Shown: positions 1-8,973 of the stretch, piece by piece
Position numbering within the stretch: position 1 is the first letter of the stretch
Layout: every line of letters starts with the position of its first letter
Origin: Ignavibacteria bacterium
Lineage (GTDB): Bacteria > Bacteroidota > Ignavibacteria > SZUA-365
Assembly: GCA_016720835.1 (NCBI GenBank)
Contig: JADKJW010000002.1
Span: forward strand, 62,001-126,000
DNA length: 64,000 bases
Direction of reading: 5' to 3'
Program-made: the position numbers and the translations under genes
The notes under the pieces: model-generated
Told to the model about the DNA's origin: nothing
Database searches by the model: none
Seen by the model: only the letters and a program-made list of their open reading frames with translations

Positions 1-1192
1 GCACGTCGCGTGACAATTTCCTGCGCTGCACCTCGCGATAGCGGAGCCCCGACGTCGTCGTCTCCGCGAACAGCGCGGCGGTCACGCGATCCAATGCGGA
101 GGCTGCGCATGTGACGGTCACGAGATGCCCCGGCCGGCCCTTCTTCATCAGCACCGGCGTGACGTACGCGTCGTGCGCGCCTTCCTCGAGCAGGCGCTCG
201 ATCAGGTATGGATAGATCTCGGGCGACATGTCATCGATGTTGGTATCCAGCACGATGAGCGGCTCCTCGTCATACTCGTCAGGCAAGGTGCCGATGACGA
301 TGCGGAGCAGATTCGGCATGCCTGGGATGTCCCGGCCTCCCGCGCCGTACCCGACGGCTTCCACGGACAGCTGCTGCGCGCCCGTCAGAACGCCTGCGCT
401 CAGGGCGGCAATGACCGCGGCGCCGGTGGGCGTGGTCAGTTCGAAGGGAACATCGGTCAATTCGATCGGATACCCCTTGAGAATTTCGAGCGTTGCGGGT
501 GTTGGAATCGGCATGGTCCCATGCTGCGTTTCGATAAAGCCGCCGGATCCGGTGCGTACCGGTCGCGAAAATACGCGATCGATCCCCCACTTGTCGAGGC
601 AAATCGCGATGCCGACGATATCGACGATCGAATCGACGGCGCCGACTTCATGAAAATGGACATGCTCGAGCGCCGTGTCATGAATTTTCGCCTCGGCCTT
701 CGCAATCGTCAGAAAGATCGCCTTCGCGGTGTCCTTCACGCGCGCATCGAGCGTGCTCGCGTCGATCAGGCGCACGATGCCGCGGTACGAGCGGTCGTCG
801 CGAGAATGTACGCCATGTACGGCCGGGAGAGGCTGCGGACCTTCATGCGGATGCGGATGATCGTGCGGATGCGGATGATCGTGCGCATGCGGATGATCGT
901 GCGCATGCGGGTGATCATGGGTATGCGGATGATTGTGGACATGCGTGTGATCATGCGAGGGTGCTGACGGAGGCATCGTTCGTTCCAGTGGAGCGGCATC
1001 GAGCAGCACATCGATTTTCGTTGCGGTGATCATGCTGCGCATGAGATGGCGTTCCGCAATGCGATATCCTCCGAGGGGGAGTTTCTTCAGTTCCTCGGCG
1101 ATGACGTCGAGCGACAATCCGGCGTTGACGAAGGCGCCGATGGTCATGTCGCCGCTGATGCCGGCAAACGTGTCAAAGTAGGCGATACGCAT
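1..1192 (-). CDS. larC: Nickel insertion protein LarC (pyridinium-3,5-bisthiocarboxylate mononucleotide nickel chelatase), 3' end cut off
   Basis: LarC inserts nickel into the nickel-pincer nucleotide cofactor of lactate racemase and related enzymes. The N-terminus reads MRIAYFDTFAGISGDM, typical of the family. Further in, family blocks are readable: FHEVGAVDSIVDIVG, HGTMPIPTPATLEIL, ELTTPTGAA, NIDDMSPE and MKKGRPG. Residues about 78-117 form a metal-binding His/Asp/Pro-rich tract coded by degenerate 18-nt repeats (about 840-960). The ATG at 1192-1190 has no Shine-Dalgarno. pyrF ends 15 nt upstream on the same strand, so the two are probably co-transcribed. The C-terminus lies outside the window. 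No other lar gene is visible, so the client enzyme is unknown. Confidence 0.93.
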   Translation of the reverse strand, partial: MRIAYFDTFAGISGDMTIGAFVNAGLSLDVIAEELKKLPLGGYRIAERHLMRSMITATKIDVLLDAAPLERTMPPSAPSHDHTHVHNHPHTHDHPHAHDHPHAHDHPHPHDHPHPHEGPQPLPAVHGVHSRDDRSYRGIVRLIDASTLDARVKDTAKAIFLTIAKAEAKIHDTALEHVHFHEVGAVDSIVDIVGIAICLDKWGIDRVFSRPVRTGSGGFIETQHGTMPIPTPATLEILKGYPIELTDVPFELTTPTGAAVIAALSAGVLTGAQQLSVEAVGYGAGGRDIPGMPNLLRIVIGTLPDEYDEEPLIVLDTNIDDMSPEIYPYLIERLLEEGAHDAYVTPVLMKKGRPGHLVTVTCAASALDRVTAALFAETTTSGLRYREVQRRKLSRDV

Positions 1193-1207
1193 GGAGGAAT
1201 TGCAGGC

Positions 1208-2023
1208 TCACGCTGACGGAAGCGCCGCATTGATCTCGTCGCGCAGCGCGATGGCCGCCTCCCGGGCGCGAGCGGCGAAGTCACGCTCGCCCGAGGCATA
1301 GAGGATACCCCTGCTCGAGTTGAACACGCCCCGGAGACCGGCCGGCGTCACGCCCGCGCGCACGGACTGCTCCACATCCCCGCCCTGCGCCCCGAGACCC
1401 GGGATCAGGATCGGCATGTCGCCCGCAGTCGCGCGAATGGCGGCGAGCTCGGAAGGATGCGTCGCGCCCACGACCAGGCCGCAGTTGCCGGCCTCGTTCC
1501 ACTCGAGAATCCGGTCGAGCACGTGCGCGTACAGGGGCCGGCCCTCCACCTCGAGATACTGGAAGTCGCGCGATCCCTTGTTGGATGTGAGCGTCAGGAT
1601 GAACACGCCCTTGTCCTTGTGCGCCAGAAAGGGTTGCACGGAGTCGTAGCCCATGTAGGGCGCCACCGTGACGGCATCGAAACCGAACCCATCGAACAAT
1701 GCGGCCGCATACATCGCGGAGGTGTTCCCGATATCGCCCCGCTTGCCGTCTCCGATCGTGACGATGTCGGTCGGAATGGCATCGAGAGTCAGTCTGATCG
1801 TCTCGTGCGCATCGGGTCCGAGCGCCTCGTAGAAGGCGAGGTTGAGTTTGTAGGATTGCACGACGTCGGCCGTCGCCTCGATGATGGCGCGATTGAAGGC
1901 CAGAACGGGATTCACTTCCGTGCGCAAATGCGCGGGAATCTTGGCGGGGTCGGTGTCGAGTCCCACACAGACGAGGCTTTTGTTTTTGGTCGTGACAGCG
2001 TCTAACTTGCTGAGGAACGGCAT
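1208..2023 (-). CDS. pyrF: Orotidine-5'-phosphate decarboxylase, type 2 family
   Basis: This enzyme catalyses the last step of de novo UMP synthesis, decarboxylating OMP to UMP in the cytosol. The 271-residue length fits the longer type-2 PyrF group. The catalytic block IGDGKRGDIGNTS carries the Lys-Asp network of the family. The phosphate-binding end is readable as LIPGLGAQGGD followed by NSSRGILYA. The gene is probably transcribed from a TATTTT element about 50 nt upstream, together with larC. The divergent neighbour is the DUF971 gene. No anomalies are seen. Confidence 0.96.
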   Translation of the reverse strand: MPFLSKLDAVTTKNKSLVCVGLDTDPAKIPAHLRTEVNPVLAFNRAIIEATADVVQSYKLNLAFYEALGPDAHETIRLTLDAIPTDIVTIGDGKRGDIGNTSAMYAAALFDGFGFDAVTVAPYMGYDSVQPFLAHKDKGVFILTLTSNKGSRDFQYLEVEGRPLYAHVLDRILEWNEAGNCGLVVGATHPSELAAIRATAGDMPILIPGLGAQGGDVEQSVRAGVTPAGLRGVFNSSRGILYASGERDFAARAREAAIALRDEINAALPSA

Positions 2024-2071
2024 GATCCCTGTGTGTTTATTGGATGGGAAGAAAACGCCTTAAAGAGTTGC

Positions 2072-2077
2072 AAAATA
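2072..2077 (-). promoter_or_regulatory. Putative -10 element (TATTTT) upstream of pyrF
   Basis: On the minus strand the sequence reads GTCTATTTTGC, 48 nt before the pyrF ATG. It matches the TATNTT-type element seen before nine other starts in this window. Assignment rests on recurrence and position only. Confidence 0.4.
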
Positions 2078-2122
2078 GACGCGTTGACGGTCAAAGGCAA
2101 CGCAGTCCGGCACGACGGAGTG

Positions 2123-2434
2123 ATGACACCGAAAACGATACGACTGACGGAGACCGGACGGCTGACGATTACGTGGGACGACGGCTCCGTGTGCGAATAC
2201 CCGCTCGCCGTGTTGCGCAGGAATTGTCCCTGCGCGGCCTGCCTTGCCGACGCACAAACGCGCAGCGCCTCCTTCATCCCCCTGTACACGCGCGATGCGC
2301 TGACACTCGACACCGTCGAGCCGGTCGGGCATTACGCCCTGCAATTCCGCTGGAAGGACGGGCACGCGACAGGCATCTATACCTACGCGGCGTTGCGTGA
2401 CCTCTGTCCCGCATCCGGAGCGACGGCGGCGTGA
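2123..2434 (+). CDS. DUF971 protein (gamma-butyrobetaine hydroxylase N-terminal-like domain)
   Basis: This is a 103-residue cytosolic protein consisting of one DUF971 domain. Visible signatures are TWDDGSVCEYPLAVLRRNCPC, the ACLADA block and the C-terminal GHYALQFRWKDGHATGIYTY. The clustered cysteines (RRNCPCAAC) could bind zinc or an Fe-S cluster, as proposed for stand-alone members. The ATG at 2123 was chosen because GACGGAG lies just before it and the family homology begins here; an in-frame upstream extension looks like leader sequence. mfd follows 75 nt downstream on the same strand. The precise role is not established. Confidence 0.85.
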   Translation: MTPKTIRLTETGRLTITWDDGSVCEYPLAVLRRNCPCAACLADAQTRSASFIPLYTRDALTLDTVEPVGHYALQFRWKDGHATGIYTYAALRDLCPASGATAA

Positions 2435-2509
2435 CCGCGTCGGCGGCCATCATTCTCGCCGGTACTCGACCGGACCTCACGTTGCCGATGGACTTTTCCT
2501 GACTTCCCC

Positions 2510-5500
2510 GTGACCGCCCCCCCCCGCCCGATTCCCTTCCTCGACCGGCTTCAAAGCGCGCCGTCGGTGGCGGCGTTCCTCGGAACCGTCCCTCCCGCGG
2601 GGACGCCCGTGATCCTCCGCGGCGTGGCCGGCTCCCTCAACGGCGTGCTGGCGGCCATGCATTTCGCGAAGCACCGCGCGCAGACCGTCGTGGTGTGCGG
2701 AGATGCCGACACGGCATCGGACGTGTGGAACGACGCGTCGCTGCTCCTCGCCGACGAGGATCTCCTGTTCCTCGGCCAGACGGCCGCGGCCGCGCGCATG
2801 ACGGCGTCGCTCGACAACATTTTCGCCGAACAGGCCGACGTGCTCCGCTCGCTCACCGAGCGGCCCGGGCGCCTGCTCGTCACCGACGCGGCGAGCGCGC
2901 TCATCGAGTACCCCTCCGCGCGCGCCATCCGCGAGCATTCGATACGCCTGGAATTCTTCATGGCCCTGAAGCAGGAGGACTTCGTCAAGCGTCTCGCCTT
3001 CGGGGGCTTCGAGCGCACGGACTTCGTGGGCGCGAGCGGCGAGTACGCCGTGCGCGGCGGGATCGTGGACGTGTTTCCGATCGGCTTCGACAATCCGCTG
3101 CGGGTGGAATTCCTCGGCGATATCATCGAGTCGATACGCGAATTCGACGCGCTCAACCAGCGCTCCATCCGGCAGCTCGAATCCGTGGGCTTCGTCACCT
3201 CGCTCTTCCTCGAGGAGGACAGCGAGCGCAGCACGGGGACGCTCTTCGACTTCCTCTCCAACGATGCCGTTCTCTTCCTCCAGGACGAGGAGCGCATCCG
3301 CGCCGAGGCGGAGCGCCACGGCCGCGCGGAGGATTTCGACATGGCCTTGGCGCTGTTCTCCTGTTTCTCCATCCCCGTTCTCCCGCCGGGACGCTCGATG
3401 ACGATCGACATCGGCGGCGAACAGCAGCCCGCCTTCAACGGGTCCGTCACGATGCTGCAGCGATACCTTGCGGAACTCGACGCGGCGCGAACGGACACGT
3501 ATCTCGTCGCGGACTCCGAGCAGCAGGCCAGGAGGCTGGACGAACTGTTGCAGACGCCCGAGGAGAACGAGGAATCCCTGCTTCCCGCGGCGCGCCGCTC
3601 GGTGTGGCATTGTCCGCTGTCGCGCGGCTTTGCCCTGCCGGCGGTCCATCTCGCCGTGGTGACCGAGCATCAGATCTTCAATCGCCGCCGCATACAGAAG
3701 ACCGCGAAGAAGGGCGCGAAGGGCCTGTCGATGCGGGAAATCCATCAGCTCAAACCCGGCGACTACGTCGTGCATGTCGACAAGGGCATCGGGAAATTCA
3801 CCGGCCTCACGACGATCACCGTGAACGGCGGCCTGCAGGAAACCGCCAAGGTGCTCTACGCGGGCGACGACGTCCTCTACGTCAACCTGAACTACATCAA
3901 CCGCCTGCAGAAGTACTCGTCCGAGGAGGGACACGCGCCCTCGCTTTCCAAACTCGGCAGCGGAGAATGGGACCGCCTCCGCGAGCGCACCAAGCGGCGG
4001 CTCAAGGACATCGCGCGCGACCTCATCGCGCTCTACGCGAAACTCAAGGCCGCGAAGGGATTCTCCTTCACTCCCGACCACCAGTGGCAGAAAGAGATGG
4101 AGGCGTCCTTTATCTACGAGGACACGCCGGATCAGTACCAGGCCACGCTCGATGTCAAGCGCGACATGGAGTCCCCCACGCCGATGGACCGCCTCGTGTG
4201 CGGCGACGTGGGCTACGGCAAGACGGAAGTCGCCCTCCGCGCCGCCTTCAAGGCGGTGCTGGACGCGAAGCAGGTGGCCGTGCTCGTGCCCACCACCATT
4301 CTCGCGCAGCAGCATTTCAACACGTTCCAGGACCGCCTCCGGCGCTACTCCGTGACCGTGGAGGCGCTGTCCCGCTTCAAGACGGCGGCCGAGCAGAAGG
4401 AAGTGATCGCGCGCCTCGCGACCGGGAAAATCGACATCATCATCGGCACGCACCGGCTGCTGAGCAAGGACGTGCACTTCCGCGATCTCGGCCTGCTGAT
4501 CATCGACGAGGAGCACCGCTTCGGCGTCACGGCGAAGGAGAAACTGCGGCATCTGCGCGAGGCGGTCGACACCATCGCGCTGACGGCGACGCCCATCCCG
4601 CGCACGCTCAACTTCTCCCTCCTCGGCGCGCGTGACCTCTCGGTGATCGAGACACCGCCGAAGAACCGCCTGCCGGTGATCACCGGCATCCTCCGCATGG
4701 AACGCGACGTGATCGCCGAGGGCATCGCGCGCGAACTCGAGCGGGACGGGCAGGTCTACTTCGTCAATGATCGCATCAGCGACCTCGATCTGCTCGCAGA
4801 CAAGATCCGCACGTACGCGCCAGGAGTCCGGATCGGCATCGCGCACGGGCAGATGAAGGCGGGCGAACTCGAGCACGTCATGATGCGCTTCATGGAGCGC
4901 AAGATCGACGTGCTGGTGACCACCAAAATCATCGAGTCGGGCCTCGACATCCCCAACGCGAACACCATCTTCATCAACCGCGCCGAGCGCTTCGGTCTGG
5001 CCGAGTTGTACCAGCTGCGCGGCCGGGTCGGACGCTCGAACACGCAGGCCTACGCGTATTTCCTCGTGCCGCCCGCGCAGAAGATCTCGCGCGAGGCGCT
5101 CAAGCGCCTGCAGGCCATCGAGGAATTTTCGGACCTCGGCTCCGGCTTCCAGCTCGCGATGCGCGATCTCGAGATCCGCGGCGCGGGCAACATGCTCGGC
5201 GCCGAGCAGAGCGGCTTCATCGCCGAGATCGGCTTCGAACTCTACCTCGCCACCATCGAGGAGGCGGTCGGCGAACTCAAGACCGAGGAGTTCGGCGACC
5301 TGTTCGCGGACGCGGTTTCCGCCCCGAAAAAACCGCGCGCCGACGTCGTCATGGAACTCGGCCTCGACGCCTACCTGCCGAACAACTACGTCTTCAATTC
5401 CACCGAACGCTTCGATCTGTACAAACGATTGTACAACGCCGATGCCGCCGAGGACATCGACGCCATCGCCGTCGAGATCGTGGACCGCTTCGGCGCGATG

Positions 5501-5830
5501 CCCGTGGAATCGCAGAACATGCTCGCGGTCGTGCGCTTGCGCCTTCTCGCCTCGCGCATCCGTTTCGCGCGCGTGTCGTTCGAGAAACCCCGGCTCGTAC
5601 TCGCCTTTCCGCCCGAGAGCGACGCGGAGTTCTACGACCGCCACCTGCATCCCATCGCCGAGTGGATGCATACGCGACCCGGAACGTCGCTGGAGCAGGA
5701 CGCGCGGCAGGTGCGCCTCATCGTTCCGGGTATTCAGACGCTCGACGACATCGGCAGCGTGCTGCGCGATGTGCTGGCCGTCTGTCAGCCCTCACCGCCG
5801 GAGGTCGCCGGCACCACGGATGCGGCATGA
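2510..5830 (+). CDS. mfd: Transcription-repair coupling factor Mfd
   Basis: Mfd is a dsDNA translocase that displaces RNA polymerase stalled at lesions and recruits UvrA. At 1106 residues it has the full domain order. Residues about 1-340 are UvrB-like. The RNA-polymerase-interacting (CarD-like) domain begins near residue 412 (PGDYVVHVDKGIGKFTGL). A superfamily 2 helicase core follows, with Walker A GDVGYGKTE at 565-573, motif II DEEH at 666-669 and motif VI around QLRGRVGRS. A TRCF C-terminal domain ends the protein. The start codon is GTG. Its TGA overlaps the next gene's start (ATGA), implying translational coupling. Confidence 0.97.
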   Translation: MTAPPRPIPFLDRLQSAPSVAAFLGTVPPAGTPVILRGVAGSLNGVLAAMHFAKHRAQTVVVCGDADTASDVWNDASLLLADEDLLFLGQTAAAARMTASLDNIFAEQADVLRSLTERPGRLLVTDAASALIEYPSARAIREHSIRLEFFMALKQEDFVKRLAFGGFERTDFVGASGEYAVRGGIVDVFPIGFDNPLRVEFLGDIIESIREFDALNQRSIRQLESVGFVTSLFLEEDSERSTGTLFDFLSNDAVLFLQDEERIRAEAERHGRAEDFDMALALFSCFSIPVLPPGRSMTIDIGGEQQPAFNGSVTMLQRYLAELDAARTDTYLVADSEQQARRLDELLQTPEENEESLLPAARRSVWHCPLSRGFALPAVHLAVVTEHQIFNRRRIQKTAKKGAKGLSMREIHQLKPGDYVVHVDKGIGKFTGLTTITVNGGLQETAKVLYAGDDVLYVNLNYINRLQKYSSEEGHAPSLSKLGSGEWDRLRERTKRRLKDIARDLIALYAKLKAAKGFSFTPDHQWQKEMEASFIYEDTPDQYQATLDVKRDMESPTPMDRLVCGDVGYGKTEVALRAAFKAVLDAKQVAVLVPTTILAQQHFNTFQDRLRRYSVTVEALSRFKTAAEQKEVIARLATGKIDIIIGTHRLLSKDVHFRDLGLLIIDEEHRFGVTAKEKLRHLREAVDTIALTATPIPRTLNFSLLGARDLSVIETPPKNRLPVITGILRMERDVIAEGIARELERDGQVYFVNDRISDLDLLADKIRTYAPGVRIGIAHGQMKAGELEHVMMRFMERKIDVLVTTKIIESGLDIPNANTIFINRAERFGLAELYQLRGRVGRSNTQAYAYFLVPPAQKISREALKRLQAIEEFSDLGSGFQLAMRDLEIRGAGNMLGAEQSGFIAEIGFELYLATIEEAVGELKTEEFGDLFADAVSAPKKPRADVVMELGLDAYLPNNYVFNSTERFDLYKRLYNADAAEDIDAIAVEIVDRFGAMPVESQNMLAVVRLRLLASRIRFARVSFEKPRLVLAFPPESDAEFYDRHLHPIAEWMHTRPGTSLEQDARQVRLIVPGIQTLDDIGSVLRDVLAVCQPSPPEVAGTTDAA

Positions 5831-6867
5831 GCGAGATCTCACCGGGTCTGACACGGAACGCCGCGCGCGCCCTGCTTGTGCTGCTCTTCGGCTTCTCGAT
5901 CTGGCAGATTTCCCGGGAGTGGTTTTCGACCGGATCCGCGGCGCGCGCCCCGGCAGCCGAGCCGCGCCGCTCCGTATCGTTCCAGCGCGCGGCGATCGTC
6001 CTGCTTCCTGAACGCGCGGGCGCGCGGTGGCCGCACGACTCGACGATCGAGTCACTTCTCTCCGCGCAGTGCACCCGCGTGCTGTTGCGGGTCCCGCTGC
6101 TGCTCCCCGCCCCCGGCCGTCCCCGCATCGAGGTGAACGCGTGGGACATCGACAACCTCGCCGTGTCGATCGCCTCCTTCACGACGCGCGGGCTCCGCGT
6201 CACGGTTGCGCCGGTGTTCGCCGATGCGCACGGCCTCGCGGTCGAACCCGCCATTGCCGCGAGTGACCGCGACGCGTTCCGCGTGGTGCTGACCGACATC
6301 ATGCGGCAAATCGCGACCGCAGCCGAGCAAGGAAGGGCGGACGCCATCTGCCTTCCCGATGCGATGCTCCGGGGGTATGATGTTCCCGACCAGCAAGCGA
6401 TGCTTGGCGCGGTGCGATCCGTGTTCGCGGGAATGGTCACACTCGCGTCCCCGTCTCCCGGCGCGGTTGCGGACGAGATCTGGAATGAAATGGAGTACGC
6501 CTCCGCCACCATGGTGCCGCCGATGTCCGATACCGCGGTCTGGAGTGCGTGGCGCAACCTCGCGTTGCGCGTGCACAAGCGTGTCGTGGTCGAACTGCCG
6601 ACGGCGCGTCCGGGTCAGGGACTGTGGTGGGATACCACCGTTGATGGAATCCTCGGATGGGACGCAGCGTACCGGAACACTCGAACTGTACCTCCGCCAG
6701 TCGAGATGCTCCACTGGCTCGCCGCTCAACCCTGGGTGCAGGGACTCGCCGTCGATGTCACCGGCGCCGATGCGGCCGGGATCCGCGCGCTCTATGACAC
6801 GATCAGGATACGGGAATTCAGGAGAGCGGTGTCACGATCGGAAACGATTCTGCGAGGGACGCAGTAA
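5827..6867 (+). CDS. Membrane-anchored protein of unknown function, coupled to mfd
   Basis: This 346-residue protein has one N-terminal membrane segment at about residues 11-24 (ALLVLLFGFSIWQI) and an extracytoplasmic remainder. Alternating beta-alpha stretches (RVLLRVPLLLPA, GLRVTVAPVF, VVVELPTA, GLAVDVTGAD) hint at a TIM-barrel, glycosidase-like fold, but I see no definite catalytic motif. The ATG overlaps the mfd stop by 4 nt, which fixes the start. A convergent ATPase gene lies 35 nt downstream. I do not recognise the family; the barrel suggestion is inference only. Confidence 0.7.
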   Translation: MSEISPGLTRNAARALLVLLFGFSIWQISREWFSTGSAARAPAAEPRRSVSFQRAAIVLLPERAGARWPHDSTIESLLSAQCTRVLLRVPLLLPAPGRPRIEVNAWDIDNLAVSIASFTTRGLRVTVAPVFADAHGLAVEPAIAASDRDAFRVVLTDIMRQIATAAEQGRADAICLPDAMLRGYDVPDQQAMLGAVRSVFAGMVTLASPSPGAVADEIWNEMEYASATMVPPMSDTAVWSAWRNLALRVHKRVVVELPTARPGQGLWWDTTVDGILGWDAAYRNTRTVPPPVEMLHWLAAQPWVQGLAVDVTGADAAGIRALYDTIRIREFRRAVSRSETILRGTQ

Positions 6868-6902
6868 CGGTCGCATCCCGGATCAGCTCTCCTCGCTCGC
6901 TC

Positions 6903-8150
6903 TCAGACGTTTTCCCAGAGCGCGCGCAGCGGCACCGCATGCATGCGGTCGCCGAAAGGAACGCTGACCTCGCCGTCATACAGCACCACGCCGCCGCGGA
7001 AGCGCGCGCCCGCCGCATCGCGAAGCTTCCGCAAGCCGCGAAAATCCGAAGCCGTCACGGTGCCGGAGGCCTTGACCTCCACGCCCGCGATCTCGCGCGC
7101 ACCGCGCTCGAGGACGATGTCCACCTCGACGCCGTCCTTGTCGCGGAAGTGATGGAAGGCGACGGGACGCCCCTGCCACTCCGCCATGCGCCGCAGCTCC
7201 TGAAACACGAACGTCTCGAGCAATTGCCCGAGTGTGGCGCGATCTGCGACGAGCGCGGCTGCATCCATGCCCAACAGCGAACAGGCCACCCCGGTGTCGC
7301 AGAGATGCAATTTGGGCGTCTTGATGAGTCGGCTGAGGCGGTTGCTGTGCCACGGGGGCAGGATATCAAGAAGAAAGACCCGCTCGAGCAGGGTCAGGTA
7401 TTCGCGGACCGTTGGACGGCTGAGTTGAAACGGTGCGGACAGGTCGCTCACATTGAACAGGCGCGCGGTCTCCGCCGCCGCAAATGACAGCAGACGCGGG
7501 ATCACCTGCAACGAGCTGATGCGGGCGAGATCGCTCACGTCGCGCTGCACGAGGGTCTCGATGTAATCCCGATACCACACCGCGCGGCGGGGTGCGCGGG
7601 AACGCGCAAGGGCGGCCGGAAAACCGCCGGCGGCGATGCGTCGGGCAAGCTCCGGGCCAAGCCTCTCGTAGCCATGCGATATGAAACCGTCCGAAAAGAG
7701 CTTGTCCAGAAAGCGCGGCCGCACTCCTGCAATCTCGCTTTGCGCGAGCGGATGAAGACGAAGCAGTTCAAGCCGTCCCGCGAGGGAATCGGAAAGTCTC
7801 GGCGCCAGAAGCACGTTCGCGGAGCCGGTGAGAATGAATCGGCCGGGCTTCCGGTTCTTGTCCACGGCGGTCTTGATCGGAAGGAACAATCCTGGCACAC
7901 GCTGGACTTCATCAAGGATGACGCGCGCAGGCAGATCCGCCACGAATCCGGCGGGATCGCTCTCCGCGGCGAGCAACAGGGCAGCGTCGTCAAAGCTGAA
8001 ATACGTGTAGCCCAGCGCGTCCCCCGCCATGCGTGTCAACGTGCTTTTCCCGCATTGCCGCGGGCCGTGTACGAGAACCACAGGGGTATCCCGCAACGCA
8101 GCCTTCAGTCGCGCCAACGAATATCGCGGATAGAGTATCGGGACCTTCAT
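6903..8150 (-). CDS. AAA+ ATPase with C-terminal DUF4143 (archaeal-type ATPase family)
   Basis: The 415-residue protein has an N-terminal AAA+ module with Walker A HGPRQCGKST near residue 35 and Walker B VILDEVQRVP, followed by sensor LTGSANVLL. The C-terminal DUF4143 region includes a PD-(D/E)XK-nuclease-like core: DKDGVEVDIVLE followed by AGVEVKAS. The family is common and strain-variable in bacteria. Its biological role is unsettled, with toxin-antitoxin-like or mobile functions suggested. It stands alone, convergent with the preceding gene. The upstream region is an array of nine 23-nt repeats, so expression control or copy-number spread through the array is possible. Confidence 0.88.
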   Translation of the reverse strand: MKVPILYPRYSLARLKAALRDTPVVLVHGPRQCGKSTLTRMAGDALGYTYFSFDDAALLLAAESDPAGFVADLPARVILDEVQRVPGLFLPIKTAVDKNRKPGRFILTGSANVLLAPRLSDSLAGRLELLRLHPLAQSEIAGVRPRFLDKLFSDGFISHGYERLGPELARRIAAGGFPAALARSRAPRRAVWYRDYIETLVQRDVSDLARISSLQVIPRLLSFAAAETARLFNVSDLSAPFQLSRPTVREYLTLLERVFLLDILPPWHSNRLSRLIKTPKLHLCDTGVACSLLGMDAAALVADRATLGQLLETFVFQELRRMAEWQGRPVAFHHFRDKDGVEVDIVLERGAREIAGVEVKASGTVTASDFRGLRKLRDAAGARFRGGVVLYDGEVSVPFGDRMHAVPLRALWENV

Positions 8151-8178
8151 GATTCGAACCTACAACCGATTCCGTCCA

Positions 8179-8385
8179 ATTGCAAGGTTCATGTGCGGCT
8201 GATTGTAAGGTTATGCAGCGGCTGTTTGCAACGTTCGAGTGCGGCTGATTGCAAGGCTCTGTAGCGGCTGATTGCAAGGTTCCAGTGCGGCTGATTGCAA
8301 GGTTCCAGTGCGGCCGATTGCAAGGTTCCAGTGCGGCTGATTGCAAGGTTTCAGTGCGGCTGATTGCAAGGCTTCCATGGCCTCC
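8179..8385 (+). repeat. Nine-unit tandem array with strict 23-nt period
   Basis: The core ATTGCAAGG recurs at 8179, 8202, 8225, 8248, 8271, 8294, 8317, 8340 and 8363, always exactly 23 nt apart, and is followed by a variable TTCCAGT and GCGGCTG. The middle units (6-9) are nearly identical and the outer ones have diverged. Each unit contains the palindrome TTGCAA. The array ends 28 nt before the start of the DUF4143 ATPase gene. There are no spacers, so it is not CRISPR. It is unlikely to be coding, since 23 is not a multiple of 3. Confidence 0.9.
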
Positions 8386-8428
8386 TCCGCCACTCCCTCC
8401 TCCCTCCTCCCTACCCCCCTCGTTTCCC

Positions 8429-8878
8429 TCACTTCACTTTGACGGTCCTGCTCGGGTACGACATGCCGTTGAGGTTCCCGCGGCCGAACACGGAGAAGAC
8501 GTACGACTTGTCGGAGCCGGAATCGACCAGCCGCATCGCGACCGTGGAGTCGTTCTCCCATCGGTAGTAGGCCATGTCGTACCAGGGTTTCACGGGGTGC
8601 TTCGCGGATTTCTTCGCGCGGGTCACGCCGATGCTCACCTTCTGATGACAGAGCGCGCCGTCCTGGTCCTTCACGTAAAAGGAAATGAAATAGCCGAAGC
8701 CCCCCATCAGGTACACCACCACATCGCCCGCCTCGTGACGCGCGGGGGTGAGCAGCGAATCGGGGGCGAGGCCCGGATAGTAATTCAGGATCTTCACGGA
8801 TTTCTCGGTCATGTCCTGCGCGCGCACGGGCAGGATGACCGTCAGGAAGACGAGGCAGAAAAGAACGGTGCGTGGCAT
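8429..8878 (-). CDS. Small secreted protein of unknown function
   Basis: The product is 149 residues long and starts with a clear signal peptide (MPRTVLFCLVFLTVILPVRAQ), predicted to be cleaved after AQ. The mature part is beta-rich and contains GDVVVYLMGGFGYFISFYV and a C-terminal DSGSDKSYVFSVFGRG block. The ATG at 8878 is preferred because it opens the signal peptide; an in-frame extension upstream overlaps the neighbouring gene. It follows the acyl-CoA module on the same strand but shows no sign of sharing its function. I do not recognise the family. Confidence 0.7.
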   Translation of the reverse strand: MPRTVLFCLVFLTVILPVRAQDMTEKSVKILNYYPGLAPDSLLTPARHEAGDVVVYLMGGFGYFISFYVKDQDGALCHQKVSIGVTRAKKSAKHPVKPWYDMAYYRWENDSTVAMRLVDSGSDKSYVFSVFGRGNLNGMSYPSRTVKVK

Positions 8879-8973
8879 CAGGGCGCTCCCGGGAATGATG
8901 AATGCGTGCCGGTGATCGAGTCCCCGGTCGCGGTGCGGTCCGGCATCGTCCAGTCGGGTCGGCAGGATGCCGT

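Noticed and set aside
125..967. Plus-strand 280-residue open frame at the window start
   Set aside because: It is the reverse of larC. Its repetitive end is the antisense of the LarC histidine tract.
8150..8175. tRNA-like GATTCGAACC string
   Set aside because: It resembles a reversed T-loop, but no matching acceptor, anticodon or D-arm can be built around it; it lies at the start of the ATPase gene.
8179..8385. CRISPR array
   Set aside because: Units are contiguous with no unique spacers, the period is only 23 nt and there are no cas genes.
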